Shown here: in pieces, positions 10,201 through 19,132 of the stretch | How the letters are laid out: the number at the start of each line of letters is the position of its first letter | Position numbering within the stretch: the stretch's first letter is position 1 | Source of the DNA: Chlorobiota bacterium | Lineage (GTDB): Bacteria; Bacteroidota; Bacteroidia; Bacteroidales; Prolixibacteraceae | Length of the DNA: 36,150 bases | Reading direction: 5' to 3' | Assembly (NCBI GenBank): GCA_013152355.1 | Contig: JAADGO010000021.1 | Location: 1-36,150 of the forward strand | The notes under the pieces: generated by a model | Told to the model about the DNA's origin: nothing | Database searches by the model: none | The model's input: the letters and a program-made list of their open reading frames with translations, nothing else | Made by a program: the position numbers and the translations under genes

Positions 10201-10618
10201 TCCGCCGGAGCAATTAAAGAGTTCTATTCATTTGGATGCAAATGTTTTGGAAACCTCCCTGTTTATAAATAATGGGTCAGGCCAGTTTACAAGAAAATCT
10301 TTACCCGTTGAGGTTCAGTTTTCACCGGTTTTTGCGGCAGATGTTGCCGATTATAATGGTGACGGGAATCTTGATATTTTGCTTGGCGGGAACCTGTACA
10401 ATGTTAAGCCGGAGGTAGGGCGCTACGATGCCAGTTATGGTTCATTTTTATTGGGGGATGGCCGGGGAGGTTTCCGTAATATCCCACCGAAATTATCGGG
10501 GTTTCACCTTAATGGGGAAATCAGGGGTATCATGGAAGTCAAAACCACAGCCGGGGAGATAGTGGTGGCCTCACGCAGTAATGGGCCGTTACAGGTTTTT
10601 AAAGTATTAAGCAAATGA
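7262..10618 (+). CDS. VCBS/FG-GAP repeat lipoprotein with central ASPIC/UnbV domain (copy 2)
   Basis: This 1118-residue protein is a close paralogue of the product of 3217-6540, alignable end to end. The signal peptide ends in IYSC (Cys22). The N-terminal propeller has DVNNDGLID, DVNGDGWLD, DYDKDGDLD and DIDQDGWMD loops; the ASPIC/UnbV domain lies at about 518-603 (IGTKITVKHKGK, RGFKSTVDSRPNLGLG, SLIVEWPDG); the second propeller includes DVNGDGLDD, DADQDGDLD, DVDGDGDKD and DFDKDGDVD. A C-terminal RYDASYGSFLLGDG motif matches copies 1 and 3. It starts inside the preceding lipoprotein gene (14-base overlap). It is likely surface-exposed and calcium-stabilised; ligand unknown. Intact. Residues such as YTYRNFYNGGGVGLGD near the N-terminus are nearly identical in copy 1, which points to tandem gene duplication. 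Confidence 0.93.
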   Translation: MLLNRTLIRVIWLLMPLFIYSCGKKAGEQQGKHLFTLMPASVTHADFVNHLDYDKQLKNKFNIYTYRNFYNGGGVGLGDVNNDGLIDIFMTSNMGPNVLYLNKGDFEFEDISLRAGITGKGQWSTGVSFADVNGDGWLDIYVCNSGNVEGDERHNELYINNGDLTFSEKAKDYGIGDNGYSTHGAFFDYDKDGDLDLYLLNNSFRAIGSFNLKENQRFIRDSIGGDKLFRNDSNKFTDVSAQAGIYGSVIGFGLGVTVGDIDQDGWMDIYVSNDFFERDYIYLNNHDGTFKEALTDMMPCVSAASMGADMADINNDRFPEIFSTDMIPEHDDRLKTKTTFDSWDNYSSNVKNGYHQQFTRNMLQLNNADGTFSEIGRLAGVYATDWSWGALILDLDNDGLKDLFVANGIYKDLTDQDYIEYFSNRDMAMSIVSGKKVDYKTLIDAIPSVKIPSYAFKNMGGYRFQNMATPWGLDTPSFSNGSAYGDLDNDGDLDLVVNNVNMPMFIYRNETSNQLPENHFLKVIIKGEHGNTDAIGTKITVKHKGKSFYLEQMPVRGFKSTVDSRPNLGLGPLTMVDSLIVEWPDGRVTVMTDVQTNQTLTLYQKDALTMSLQMVDSLGSQNDFFEDISAEGRINFLHKEDDFDDFKRERLIYHMMSTEGPRMCKGDVNGDGLDDIYVGGAKGQPGALMIQLKNGAFVPVEKPLFEADKISEDIDCAMFDADQDGDLDLYVASGGNEFPSSSSALSDRLYINNGKGHFVKSGQILPAGKYENTSCVRAEDFDNDGVVELFVGIRLKPFLYGVPVNGYLLENDGKGNFTNVTSQIAPELQDIGMIRDMLWEDVDGDGDKDMIIAGDWMPLKIFINEKGVFKEKKDAFGAGKTQGWWNCLASGDFDKDGDVDFIAGNHGLNSRFKASAEKPVSMYVNDFDLNGSVEQIICVYDGDSSYPLALKHDLIRQLPGLGRKYKKYEMYKCQQITDIFPPEQLKSSIHLDANVLETSLFINNGSGQFTRKSLPVEVQFSPVFAADVADYNGDGNLDILLGGNLYNVKPEVGRYDASYGSFLLGDGRGGFRNIPPKLSGFHLNGEIRGIMEVKTTAGEIVVASRSNGPLQVFKVLSK

Positions 10619-10633
10619 GGAATCGAATATAGT

Positions 10634-10810
10634 ACACTGGTTAACGAATAATTATTTGCTGGTGTCAAGTCAAGTAAACTATGTCGCGTCCCCTCGGTAC
10701 CCCTGGCCCCCAGAGAGGAGACCCTTCGCTCCGGGGCTGTTCCCTTTAGGGGATTTAAGGGTGAGCGATGGTAATTAAAAAAAGACTTTTTATGCGTTAT
10801 TGACACTGGT
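10634..10810. repeat. Possible non-coding mobile or REP-like element in the 242-base gap
   Basis: The gap between two VCBS genes holds a C/G-rich core at about 10685-10770 (blocks such as ccctttaggggattta and gtacccctggccccc) that contrasts with its AT-rich surroundings and resembles interspersed intergenic repeats I know from Bacteroidota genomes. It is bracketed by an 8-base direct repeat, acactggt (10634-10641 and 10803-10810). Just inside lies an imperfect inverted repeat: taacgaataa at 10642-10651 and ttatgcgtta at 10790-10799 (9 of 10 matches after inversion). This would fit a small insertion with a target duplication, but three bases separate the right inverted repeat from the right direct repeat. 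No gene is seen here. Confidence 0.4.
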
Positions 10811-10860
10811 AGCACCTTAAAAATAACTAGCAGGCAGAATTATAATCTTGATTTATATTT

Positions 10861-13800
10861 ATGAGGAGTTTATTTTATCTTCCACATCTATTTCTACTTA
10901 TATTTGTTTTTTCCTGCAGCCCGGGAGGGAAAGAGAGAGAGTCTTTATTTACGCTTATGCCCCTTTCCCATACCCACATTGATTTCATCAACAAATTAAC
11001 AGAAACCGAGGAGTTTAATATCATTGAATACCTTTACTTTAATAATGGGGCAGGGGTTGCCGCAGGAGATATCAATAACGATGGGCTGATAGACTTGTAC
11101 TTTACTTCTAATCAACTTCCCAATAAATTATACCTGAACAGAGGAAACCTTAATTTTGAGGACATCACAGAAAAAGCCGGGGTGGCAGGAGAGGGTAACT
11201 GGGCAACCGGTGTTACTATGGCAGATGTGGATGGGGATGGGTTGTTGGATATTTATGTTTGCCATGTAGGGAATTATAAGGGATTGCAGGGAAGGAATCA
11301 GTTGTTCATTAATCAGGGTAACCTTACATTTAAAGAGGAAGCTCATAAGTACGGACTGGATTTCCAGGGGTTTTCGACCCAGGCAGCTTTTTTTGATTAC
11401 GACCTGGATGGAGACCTGGATATGTACCTGCTAAACCATTCGATACATACTTCACGCAGTTATGGCGGGGTTGCTTTGCGACTTGATAAGGATGTGCGTG
11501 CAGGCGACAGGTTGTATAGGAATGATGAGGTAGGTGGAAGGCGTTTCTTTCGCGATATTACCGGCCAGGCTGGTATCTACAGCAGTCAGATTGGTTATGG
11601 CCTGGGAGTAAATATATGTGACATCAACAACGATGGATTCCCCGATATTTATGTATCGAATGATTTCCACGAAAACGACTACCTGTATATCAATAGTGGG
11701 AATGGTACTTTTTCGGAGCAATTAACAAAAATGTTAGCGCATACAAGCAGGTCATCCATGGGTAACGATGTTGGGGATTTCAACAACGATGGGCTATTGG
11801 ATGTGATGGTTTTAGATATGTTGCCTGATGAGGAAGGAATTCGGAAACAATCGGGGGGGGAAGATGATTATGAACTTTTTCAATTAAAATTAAAATACGG
11901 TTATTATTACCAGTTTGTCCGTAATACCCTGCAACTCAATTTAGGTGGGGGGATGTTTAGTGAAATTGGGCGCTTGGCCGGGGTTTACGCCACCGACTGG
12001 AGCTGGTCGCCTCTGTTTTGCGATGTGGATAATGACGGATGGAAAGATATTTTTATTACTAATGGAATATACCGGAGAGCCAATGATTTGGATTATGTCA
12101 AATTTTTAACAGGAGGGAACAGGTATTTCCCGGCACAGGATAATAGCGGTGTCCCTGATCAGGTGTTATACGAGAAGATGCCCTCCGAATATCAATTATA
12201 TCTATAAAAATAACGGCGACCTCACATTCTCGAATATGGCAAAAGAATGGGGTTTCGACACCCGGTCGTATTCCAATGGGTCTACCTATGCTGACCTGGA
12301 TAATGATGGCGACCTGGACCTTATTGTCAACAACATCAATGCCCCTGCATTTATTTACAGGAATAATGTTGCAGCGCAGTTGGGCAACCATTTTTTATCT
12401 GTAGTACTTAAAGGGGGCGGTTTGAACACCCGGGGGGTAGGGGCACGTGTTACCTTGTATTATAAAGGGCAAAAACAGGTTGTTGAGCAATTTGCTACCA
12501 GAGGGTTTATGTCTGCCACTTCCGATGTATTACATTTTGGGTTGGGGCCGGTAAAAGCGGTAAAAGTGGTTGATTCAATGGTTGTACGTTGGCCGGGCCA
12601 GTCGGAACAAATAATAAAAGATGTCGGGGTTGATAAAAAGATCACTCTGGAGGTGAGAAATGCGGTGAAACCTGTAAGGAAAAATTATCGGGGGCAGGAA
12701 AAAAGGAAGTTGTTTGCGCCAACCCTGCTTCCCGGGCTGCAGTACAGGCATAAAGAAGATGCTTATACAGATTTTAAACAGGAACACCTGATTCCCCATA
12801 GCCTGTCTGCTGAGGGCCCTCCTCTGGCTGTTGGTGATGTAAATGGCGATGGATTGGACGATTTGTTCGTGGGGGGTGCGAAAGGGCAGGCAGCCATGAT
12901 GTTCATTCAACAAAATGACGGAACTTTCAAGGCACTGGACATGCCTGTTTTTATAAAGGAACGCTATACCGAAGATATAGATGCTGCCTTGTTTGATGCA
13001 GATGGCGATGGCGACTCCGACCTGTATATTGTACGGGGAGGCAATGAGGCAGCCATTGGAAATCCTTTGCTGGCTGATAGGTTGCTTATAAACGATGGGG
13101 AAGGAGGGTTTAATAAGTGTGCAAAAGGGGCATTGCCTTTTATGGCTTATAACGGGTCCTGTGTGCGGCCGGGCGATTTTGACGGCGATGGCGACCTGGA
13201 CCTGTTTGTGGGCTCAAGGTCTGTACCGGGTGCCTATGGATGGCCGCCCGGCCAGTTTTTACTTGAAAACAGTGGGCATGGCATTTTTAAGGATGCTACG
13301 GACGATAGGGCCAAAGGGCTAAAAAATGCCGGTATGGTTACTGATGCAAGCTGGATAGATTATGACCGGGATGGCGACCAGGATTTGGTATTAGTAGGCG
13401 AATGGATGAAGGTATGTATATATAGGAATGAAAAGGGGCATTTTACTGATGTAACCGGTGATGCCGGACTGGATGAAACATCGGGATGGTGGAACTGCAT
13501 ACAGGTAGCTGATGTTGACCGGGATGGAGATTTGGATTTAATAGGGGGCAACCTGGGGCTGAATTCGTTGCTAAAGGCTTCAACAAAAGAACCGGTAGTG
13601 ATGTATTTAAATGATTTTGATAATAGTGGGTCGTTTGACCAGGTGATCTGTTCCTATCAAAATGGTATCAGTTATCCTGTAGCTTCTAGCTTCTTTAGAT
13701 CAGCTGGCCAGTCAGATAACCGGCTTAAAGAAAAAGTACCCAAATTATTCTGATTTTGGAGGGAAGACAGCAACGGATATATTTGGTAAGGATATTTTGA

Positions 13801-14222
13801 ACCAATCCATTTTAAAAAAGGCAGTATTGTTAAAAAGTTGCCTGTTCCTGAACAATGGAGATGGGACTTTTGAAACTGCTGAACTTCCCAAAATGGCCCA
13901 GTTTTCCCCGGTTCGCGATATACTGGTTCGTGATTTTGACCTGGATGGAATGATGGATCTCGTCCTGGTAGGTAATGATTATGCTGTAAGGCCCTCTTTC
14001 GGCCGTTATGATGCCAGTTATGGATGGTGTTTATTGGGTGGGAAAGCCCATGAATATAATGTTTTGATGCCGGTAGGAAGCGGCCTTGTAATAAAAGGAG
14101 ATGCCAGGAGGGTACGCACTATCGAGGTAATGGGGAAACATTATATAGTCGTTGCTGTAAATAACGGAGGCCTGCAATTCTTTCAGCTATTACGGCAGGC
14201 GGCAACATCCCAGGCAGATTGA
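10861..14222 (+). pseudogene. VCBS/FG-GAP-ASPIC lipoprotein (copy 3), broken by two frameshifts
   Basis: This is the third tandem paralogue, now in three frames. Fragment 1 (10861 to about 12187) has a signal peptide ending VFSC (Cys19) and N-terminal propeller loops. It then ends early, while the next frame continues as NINYIYKNNGDLTF, as in the paralogues; a one-base gain (for example the g at 12187) or a two-base loss explains it. Fragment 2 (to about 13686) carries the ASPIC domain (about 12387-12650) and second-propeller loops. At 13680-13693 a perfect 7-base tandem duplication (tagcttc twice) shifts the frame; removing one copy gives VASLDQLASQITGLKKKYPNY, then SDFGGKTATDIFG, matching the family. 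Fragment 3 runs to 14222 and contains RYDASYGWCLLGG. Net shift is not zero, so no full protein is made unless the changes are assembly errors. The three pieces otherwise look well conserved, so any decay is recent. Confidence 0.9.
13680..13693. repeat. Perfect 7-base tandem duplication breaking VCBS copy 3
   Basis: The unit tagcttc is present at 13680-13686 and 13687-13693. Deleting either copy restores an uninterrupted family-like reading frame through the conserved LKKKYPNYSDFGGKTATDIF region. Confidence 0.92.
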
Positions 14223-14304
14223 AAAACATAAAATCTAAACAATCTTATAAGTAAAGTTTTATTTTAAATTCTGTTTTGTACCACTAATGGCCATGCGGAA
14301 ATTA

Positions 14305-17300
14305 TCAGTGGTAACTTTCCGTCCGGGTGTTGTACTCTTTCAAATAATCCTGATGCTCACGGTCAGAAGGGTAAGACTCATCGGAGCTGTATGGATAACG
14401 ACTCATACTGTGAAATGGCAAAGGCAATACTGTTTTCCCGGTGGCAGTATTCATATCCCCGTCTTTTACCCAACCCACGCTGTGGATCAAAAAGTCCCTT
14501 TTCCATCCTTTTGGTAATTCAGGTAAACTTCCGGCATCAAACTCAATGGATGTTTCATCTCCTGCATTTTTAATAATGTATTTATCGTCTGCTGCTGTAA
14601 GCAGGGGCAATACATCGCCGTAACGTGTATAGTTACCCAACAGGTCTCTCCATTTTTGTCCGGTTGAAACACTATCATAATCGAACCAATGAGGCCCATA
14701 CCTGCCACCTTTACGATAAGTGCGTGAGAATCCTCTGTAATGCAGGTCGGCGTAGCATGGGTCTAATATATTTGCATGGATGGGTGCCGATGGATTACCG
14801 TTCGAATAAAATATATAATCCCAATAGATTTCCATATTGGTACGTATTCGTATTCGTGTATCTGAAGCAGGTATTTTTCCTGAAAGGTCAACCACAATAG
14901 TTTTATCTTTTCCCATGGGGAAGCTGAGGTTATCAATGATTGTTTCCCATTCGCCTTCTTTATTTATTGCCTGAATGTAGGGCGGGACTAATTTTATCCT
15001 GCCCGATTGTGCAATGGATGCATTTATACTCGCATCAGACGGGAATATCCAGCCATTCAGGAAAAGGGTTAAGTTTTTAGAACTGTCAATTTCCCCCAGG
15101 TTTAAAACCAGGTCGGTTAGTTCTGTGACCCCCTGATATTCCGTAGGTTTTAAAATAGAGATGTAGTTATCATCCTTTTGGGAAATAAACGGAAGAAGGT
15201 TGTCGCCCCTCTTGTTGGTTGCAGATACAGGGAGGTGTTTCTCCCCTACCTGGAAAAGTTTGAACCCCGGGGTAGGAGAGGGCATAAACCGCTCGTCTAC
15301 GAAAACCTCAATTGAGTCCGGGTGGTCGAGTGCAATAAGTTGGATCTGGTCAGAATAGATGGTCTCCCACAGCTCGCCTGTAACCTGTATTTTATATTTC
15401 CCATCCTGTGGTTTTAATAATTCACCAGGAACTTTAATGTAATCCACAGAGGGCGCAGGACTGGCATATTTCATTGTTTTATCTCCTCCCATAATACCCA
15501 GTGGCATGCCAAGAGCGCTCCGCCACATAATGTCTTTGACAAAAACATATTTTTCGCCATCCCACGTATAAAGAAAAGGGCACGACCCTTTCAGGGATTG
15601 TTCTTCGATAAGGCTCTGGTCGGTTCCGGGGAAAAATATGTTTTGAGGAACGCCATTTGTCCATAAAATACGTATTACATCAGCTTTTGACCGGGGGCCT
15701 AACCCGAAAAGTATATTAGGGGTGGTTACAACTTTCGACTGGTATAAATTCCCGGCCCGCATTTCAATTTTGGCTCCGATCCCATAGTAATTATTCTTAC
15801 CACTTCCTGTCCTTAGTCCAACAAGTTTTATTTTTACGAAATGATTGTTGCTCCCTCCATCATTTCTCAGGAGATGGATGCCCCCATTCATCCCGGCAAT
15901 AACAACATCCAAATCCCCGTCTTCATTATAATCAAAAGTTAAAATCCCTTTGCCTGATTTTAACTCTTCAGGCAAAATGTCCTCTACAACATAATATGTG
16001 CCTGTTTTATCATTATGATAGAGGAATACGCCATTGCCATTTTCTGTATTTGATTTGCCGACAACAAAAAGGTCGAGATACCCATCGTTATCAAAATCGA
16101 GGAAAGAAGCATCGTATGCCTGGACATTCTGTAAGGTATGGGCCAAATCTTTTGATGTTTCGTCAATCTTAAAGCTACCATCCCCCTGGTTGCGGTATAA
16201 TTTACAGTTGCCTGCCTTAGATGATGTTACAAACAGGTCTAAAAAACCGTCATTATTATAATCCCCCACAGTAACGGAACTTGACCCTCCTTCACTTTTC
16301 AATCCGCTTTCTTCAGTAATGTCCTTAAAAATGCCTTGCCGCTGGTTAGAATACAGGGTGTTGGATGTATCTGTGTTTACCACAAAGAGGTCAATGTCCC
16401 CATCATCGTCAAAATCACCAAATGCTGCATCCGTGCTGGATACATCCCCACCGGATAAATTTGATGCTTTTGCCTGCTCAATGAAGGTGCCATCAGCATT
16501 ATTGCGGTAAAGCAGGTTTGAGTGTGGCCTGGTTACAAACAGGTCCAGGTCCCCATCATGGTCAAAATCAAAAAAAAGAGATTTGCCCCCCTCCGCTTTA
16601 TCCCCGACTCCGGCTTTATCTGTGACATCAATGAATGCCCCTTTGCCGGTGTTTTCATATAAGATATTAGCCCCGTTTTTAACTATATAAAGGTCAAGGA
16701 ACCCGTCATTGTTATAATCGGCAAATTTGGAAGAAATACCTATCCCCTGATGCCGGATACCTGCTTCTTCAGTAACATCTTTAAACTTCCCCCATTCATT
16801 ATTTAGTAAATAGGATTTATAACTTTTGGACTGGGGGTCAAAAAGCCCGAAGAACAGGTCAATATCCCCATCCCCGTCATAATCAGATGCAGAAAGGGGC
16901 ATAGGGTTTTTAACAGTTACATCAGTTTCTTGGCTTGACTTCCGGTTTTTTTGGAGGTCGAGCCCGGCAGATGATGTTATATCGGTGAACCGTATTGCTT
17001 CAAGTAAAGTTTTCCAATCGCCGGTTTGAACCCCTTTTTGTTGTTGGTCGAATGTTATTACAGGAGATCCGATTAAAGAGCCTCCAGGCCCTTTTAAATC
17101 CATGATCCCTGCCTGGTATGGAGAGGTTACTTTTAAATAATTGTGGAAAATCATAAATGAAACAGCAGCTTTGTCATTATTCCCGCCCTGTAGTGCAGCA
17201 ATTGTTTTATCGTAATATTCAACCGCCTCTTTTGGGAATTTAGGGAAAATCTTTTGCAGTTCTTCCATTTGGGCGAGGGCCTCACCGGCATGGTTTTTAC

Positions 17301-17856
17301 GAATCAGTATTTCAATTAAATTTAACCGGGGTACAATATTCCCGGGTGCATTTTTAATCAGTTCTTCTGTATATTCCTGTCGTTTTTGTAATGATTCTTT
17401 GTCTGTCGATGATGAGTATAATTCAGCGAGGTTGTATAATGATTTTACGTGGCCGGGAGAAAAACTGATCCCCTTTTCAAGCTCTTTAATCGCTTGTTCA
17501 GGCTTATTGCTCATCTCATACACTTTTGCCAATATCAGCCTTATATCCGGGTCTTTTGGGTTCATTTTAATGGCTTTGTTGAGCCATTCTTCTGCTTCCT
17601 GGTATTTACCCATTCTTAAATAAACAATCCCCAGGTTCGCATAACCCAATACTTCTGTTGGGTCAAGCTCTACAAGTTTCAGGAACTGCTCCTCGGCTTC
17701 CTTTATTTGATTCTCTTCAAGATAGGCTAACCCGAGTGTTTTTGTAGTAATCATTTCTCCTGCCGAAGCGGGGCTTTTACTTTTTTGTTGCTTACAGTTG
17801 TTGAATAAGAACGTGACTACCAGTAATATCAATAACCCAATATATTTGTATTTCAT
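14305..17856 (-). CDS. TPR - VCBS/FG-GAP - ASPIC/UnbV lipoprotein with long C-terminal extension
   Basis: This 1183-residue lipoprotein (signal ending FLFNNC, Cys21) has a layered architecture. Residues about 40-240 are tetratricopeptide repeats (LGLAYLEENQIKEAEEQFLK, LGIVYLRMGKYQEAEEWLNK). Residues about 300-660 are FG-GAP/VCBS blades (DYDGDGDID, DYNNDGFLD, DFDHDGDLD, DFDDDGDID). ASPIC/UnbV lies at about 669-745 (YGIGAKIEMRAGN, NILFGLGPRS). About 430 further residues begin with GSCPFLYTWDGEKYVFVKDI; I recall this tail from TPR-ASPIC proteins of other phyla, but its function is unknown. It is the last gene of the ten-gene minus-strand block, 7 bases after the second LivJ-like gene. TPRs suggest a protein-protein scaffold in the envelope. 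It is intact and converges on the plus-strand VCBS pseudogene across 82 AT-rich bases with no convincing terminator. Confidence 0.92.
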   Translation of the reverse strand: MKYKYIGLLILLVVTFLFNNCKQQKSKSPASAGEMITTKTLGLAYLEENQIKEAEEQFLKLVELDPTEVLGYANLGIVYLRMGKYQEAEEWLNKAIKMNPKDPDIRLILAKVYEMSNKPEQAIKELEKGISFSPGHVKSLYNLAELYSSSTDKESLQKRQEYTEELIKNAPGNIVPRLNLIEILIRKNHAGEALAQMEELQKIFPKFPKEAVEYYDKTIAALQGGNNDKAAVSFMIFHNYLKVTSPYQAGIMDLKGPGGSLIGSPVITFDQQQKGVQTGDWKTLLEAIRFTDITSSAGLDLQKNRKSSQETDVTVKNPMPLSASDYDGDGDIDLFFGLFDPQSKSYKSYLLNNEWGKFKDVTEEAGIRHQGIGISSKFADYNNDGFLDLYIVKNGANILYENTGKGAFIDVTDKAGVGDKAEGGKSLFFDFDHDGDLDLFVTRPHSNLLYRNNADGTFIEQAKASNLSGGDVSSTDAAFGDFDDDGDIDLFVVNTDTSNTLYSNQRQGIFKDITEESGLKSEGGSSSVTVGDYNNDGFLDLFVTSSKAGNCKLYRNQGDGSFKIDETSKDLAHTLQNVQAYDASFLDFDNDGYLDLFVVGKSNTENGNGVFLYHNDKTGTYYVVEDILPEELKSGKGILTFDYNEDGDLDVVIAGMNGGIHLLRNDGGSNNHFVKIKLVGLRTGSGKNNYYGIGAKIEMRAGNLYQSKVVTTPNILFGLGPRSKADVIRILWTNGVPQNIFFPGTDQSLIEEQSLKGSCPFLYTWDGEKYVFVKDIMWRSALGMPLGIMGGDKTMKYASPAPSVDYIKVPGELLKPQDGKYKIQVTGELWETIYSDQIQLIALDHPDSIEVFVDERFMPSPTPGFKLFQVGEKHLPVSATNKRGDNLLPFISQKDDNYISILKPTEYQGVTELTDLVLNLGEIDSSKNLTLFLNGWIFPSDASINASIAQSGRIKLVPPYIQAINKEGEWETIIDNLSFPMGKDKTIVVDLSGKIPASDTRIRIRTNMEIYWDYIFYSNGNPSAPIHANILDPCYADLHYRGFSRTYRKGGRYGPHWFDYDSVSTGQKWRDLLGNYTRYGDVLPLLTAADDKYIIKNAGDETSIEFDAGSLPELPKGWKRDFLIHSVGWVKDGDMNTATGKTVLPLPFHSMSRYPYSSDESYPSDREHQDYLKEYNTRTESYH

Positions 17857-17863
17857 CTGTTTA

Positions 17864-19045
17864 TTATTTAGGTGCTTTTGCCCGGAGAGCTACCGGGCAT
17901 CCGTCCTTTATTATCATTAAACCAACATCGCCGATACGGCTTCCGTTTACATCAAATTTTATTTCGCCTGTAACGCCGTTTTTATAATTTGTTCCTGCAA
18001 ATGCATCAACAATTTTATTGCGGTCGGGGCCTGCCCTCTTTATAACCTCGATAATAACATTTATACCATCGTAGGCAAAGGCAGCAGCTGCACCCGGTTG
18101 ATAACCATAGGCTTTTTTGAACTCCTTCTGAAATGCAATGCCTTTATCGGTAAACCAATGGCCTGAAGATACCAATATCATATCCTCAAAGATTGCCCAA
18201 TTTGGGCCCAATGCTTCTTGAGCATCCATAGTTGATAGTGCCCCAAAAATGGTTTGTGCCATATTCCGTTGCTTTAACATGGGTATTATTTTCGAAGCAA
18301 ATGGGGTATCTCCAAATAATACAATGCTTTTTCCACATCATTTTTTTCTATATCACTTAGGATTCCCGGAATATCTTTGCCAGATGATTTATACAAAAAC
18401 TGTTTGTCACTTGCAATATCCATTGAATCGGCAATTTTAAGGAAAGTATTAACCGCATGTTGAGAATCGTAATCGTTTGAGGCAATGATTGCCACATTTC
18501 CGGGTTTCCTTTTTATATATATTTCCTGAATCAAAGCAATTGCCTGTTGCCTGTCGTTTGGGATACACCTAAAATACCATGGGACGAAAGCCTGCGACCT
18601 GCGACAGGGTCATGTCGGTTGCCCGTGATGACAAAAAGGCTGTTCTGGTTTTTGCTGCCACTTGTTCAGCGAGATGCGCATTCCGCCCATCAAGAGCCCC
18701 CATTATTGCTAACACTTCATCTTCAAACACTAAGTTTACAGATTCTTTTGAGCCTGTTCCCCAGGGCCCCTCTGTTGAGCGGATGATTAGGTGGTATGGC
18801 CTGCCAAAATACCCTCCATTTTCATTGGCTTGCCGGATAGCTAATTCAGCACCGTGTTTCGCAGGCAGGGCTTCCGGACTGGGGATTAGAAGCCCGATTT
18901 TTACTATTTCGGCCTGATCTGTTTTATCTGCTGTTGTAGTGTGGTGTGAAGTGGCATGGCCTAAAGTCTGAGCCCCGGTTATGGCCGATCCGGACACAAA
19001 CACTATCAGTAAGCTGACTATAGATATAAACCTAAATTGAATCAT
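17864..19045 (-). pseudogene. LivJ-type periplasmic ligand-binding protein (Peripla_BP_6), second copy, frameshifted
   Basis: Three pieces together make a roughly 394-codon paralogue of the neighbouring intact gene (19133-20446). Piece 1 (19045 to about 18600) has a signal peptide and VKIGLLIPSPEALPAKHG, the start of a type I periplasmic-binding fold. At 18591-18604 a perfect 7-base tandem duplication (cctgcga twice on the plus strand) shifts the frame; removing one copy gives TLSQAFVPWYFRCIPNDRQ, aligning with TLTETRIPWVIRCISDDRQ of the intact copy. Piece 2 runs to about 18325, where a missing base (acaatgc where acaattgc is expected) shifts it back; the repaired sequence reads KAIVLFGDTPFASKIIPMLK. 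Piece 3 contains AAAAFAYDGINVIIEVIKRAG and GVTGEIKFDVNGSRIGD. The two changes cancel, but stops between them truncate the protein. The gene sits between an intact binding protein and the TPR-ASPIC gene in the same transcript order. Confidence 0.88.
18591..18604. repeat. Perfect 7-base tandem duplication breaking the second LivJ-like gene
   Basis: The unit cctgcga (plus strand) lies at 18591-18597 and 18598-18604. Removing one copy restores the LivJ-like frame across the conserved PWYFRCIPNDRQ segment. Confidence 0.92.
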
Positions 19046-19132
19046 GGCCCTTTTTTCAAACTCATTATTGGCATTTAACTTTTAACCTGATAATCCTGAT
19101 TGCCACTTTTGGGTGTTCCTGCTATTCCATTC

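Noticed and set aside
10504-10815. A 103-codon minus-strand reading frame across the gap before VCBS copy 3
   Set aside because: Half of it is antisense to the VCBS gene and the rest translates the C/G-rich repeat; stretches like NPLKGTAPERR are typical spurious products of such intergenic repeats. No signal for a real start.
3217-14222. CRISPR array or DNA-level repeat array, suggested by the repeated GAT/GAC-rich motifs
   Set aside because: The repetition reflects the DxDxDGxxD calcium loops of VCBS/FG-GAP proteins on a continuous reading frame; spacing and sequence are not those of a CRISPR.
14223-14304. A bidirectional terminator between the two converging VCBS genes
   Set aside because: The 82 bases are AT-rich and hold only weak A/T inverted matches such as cttataag; no stem with a clear T-run could be drawn.
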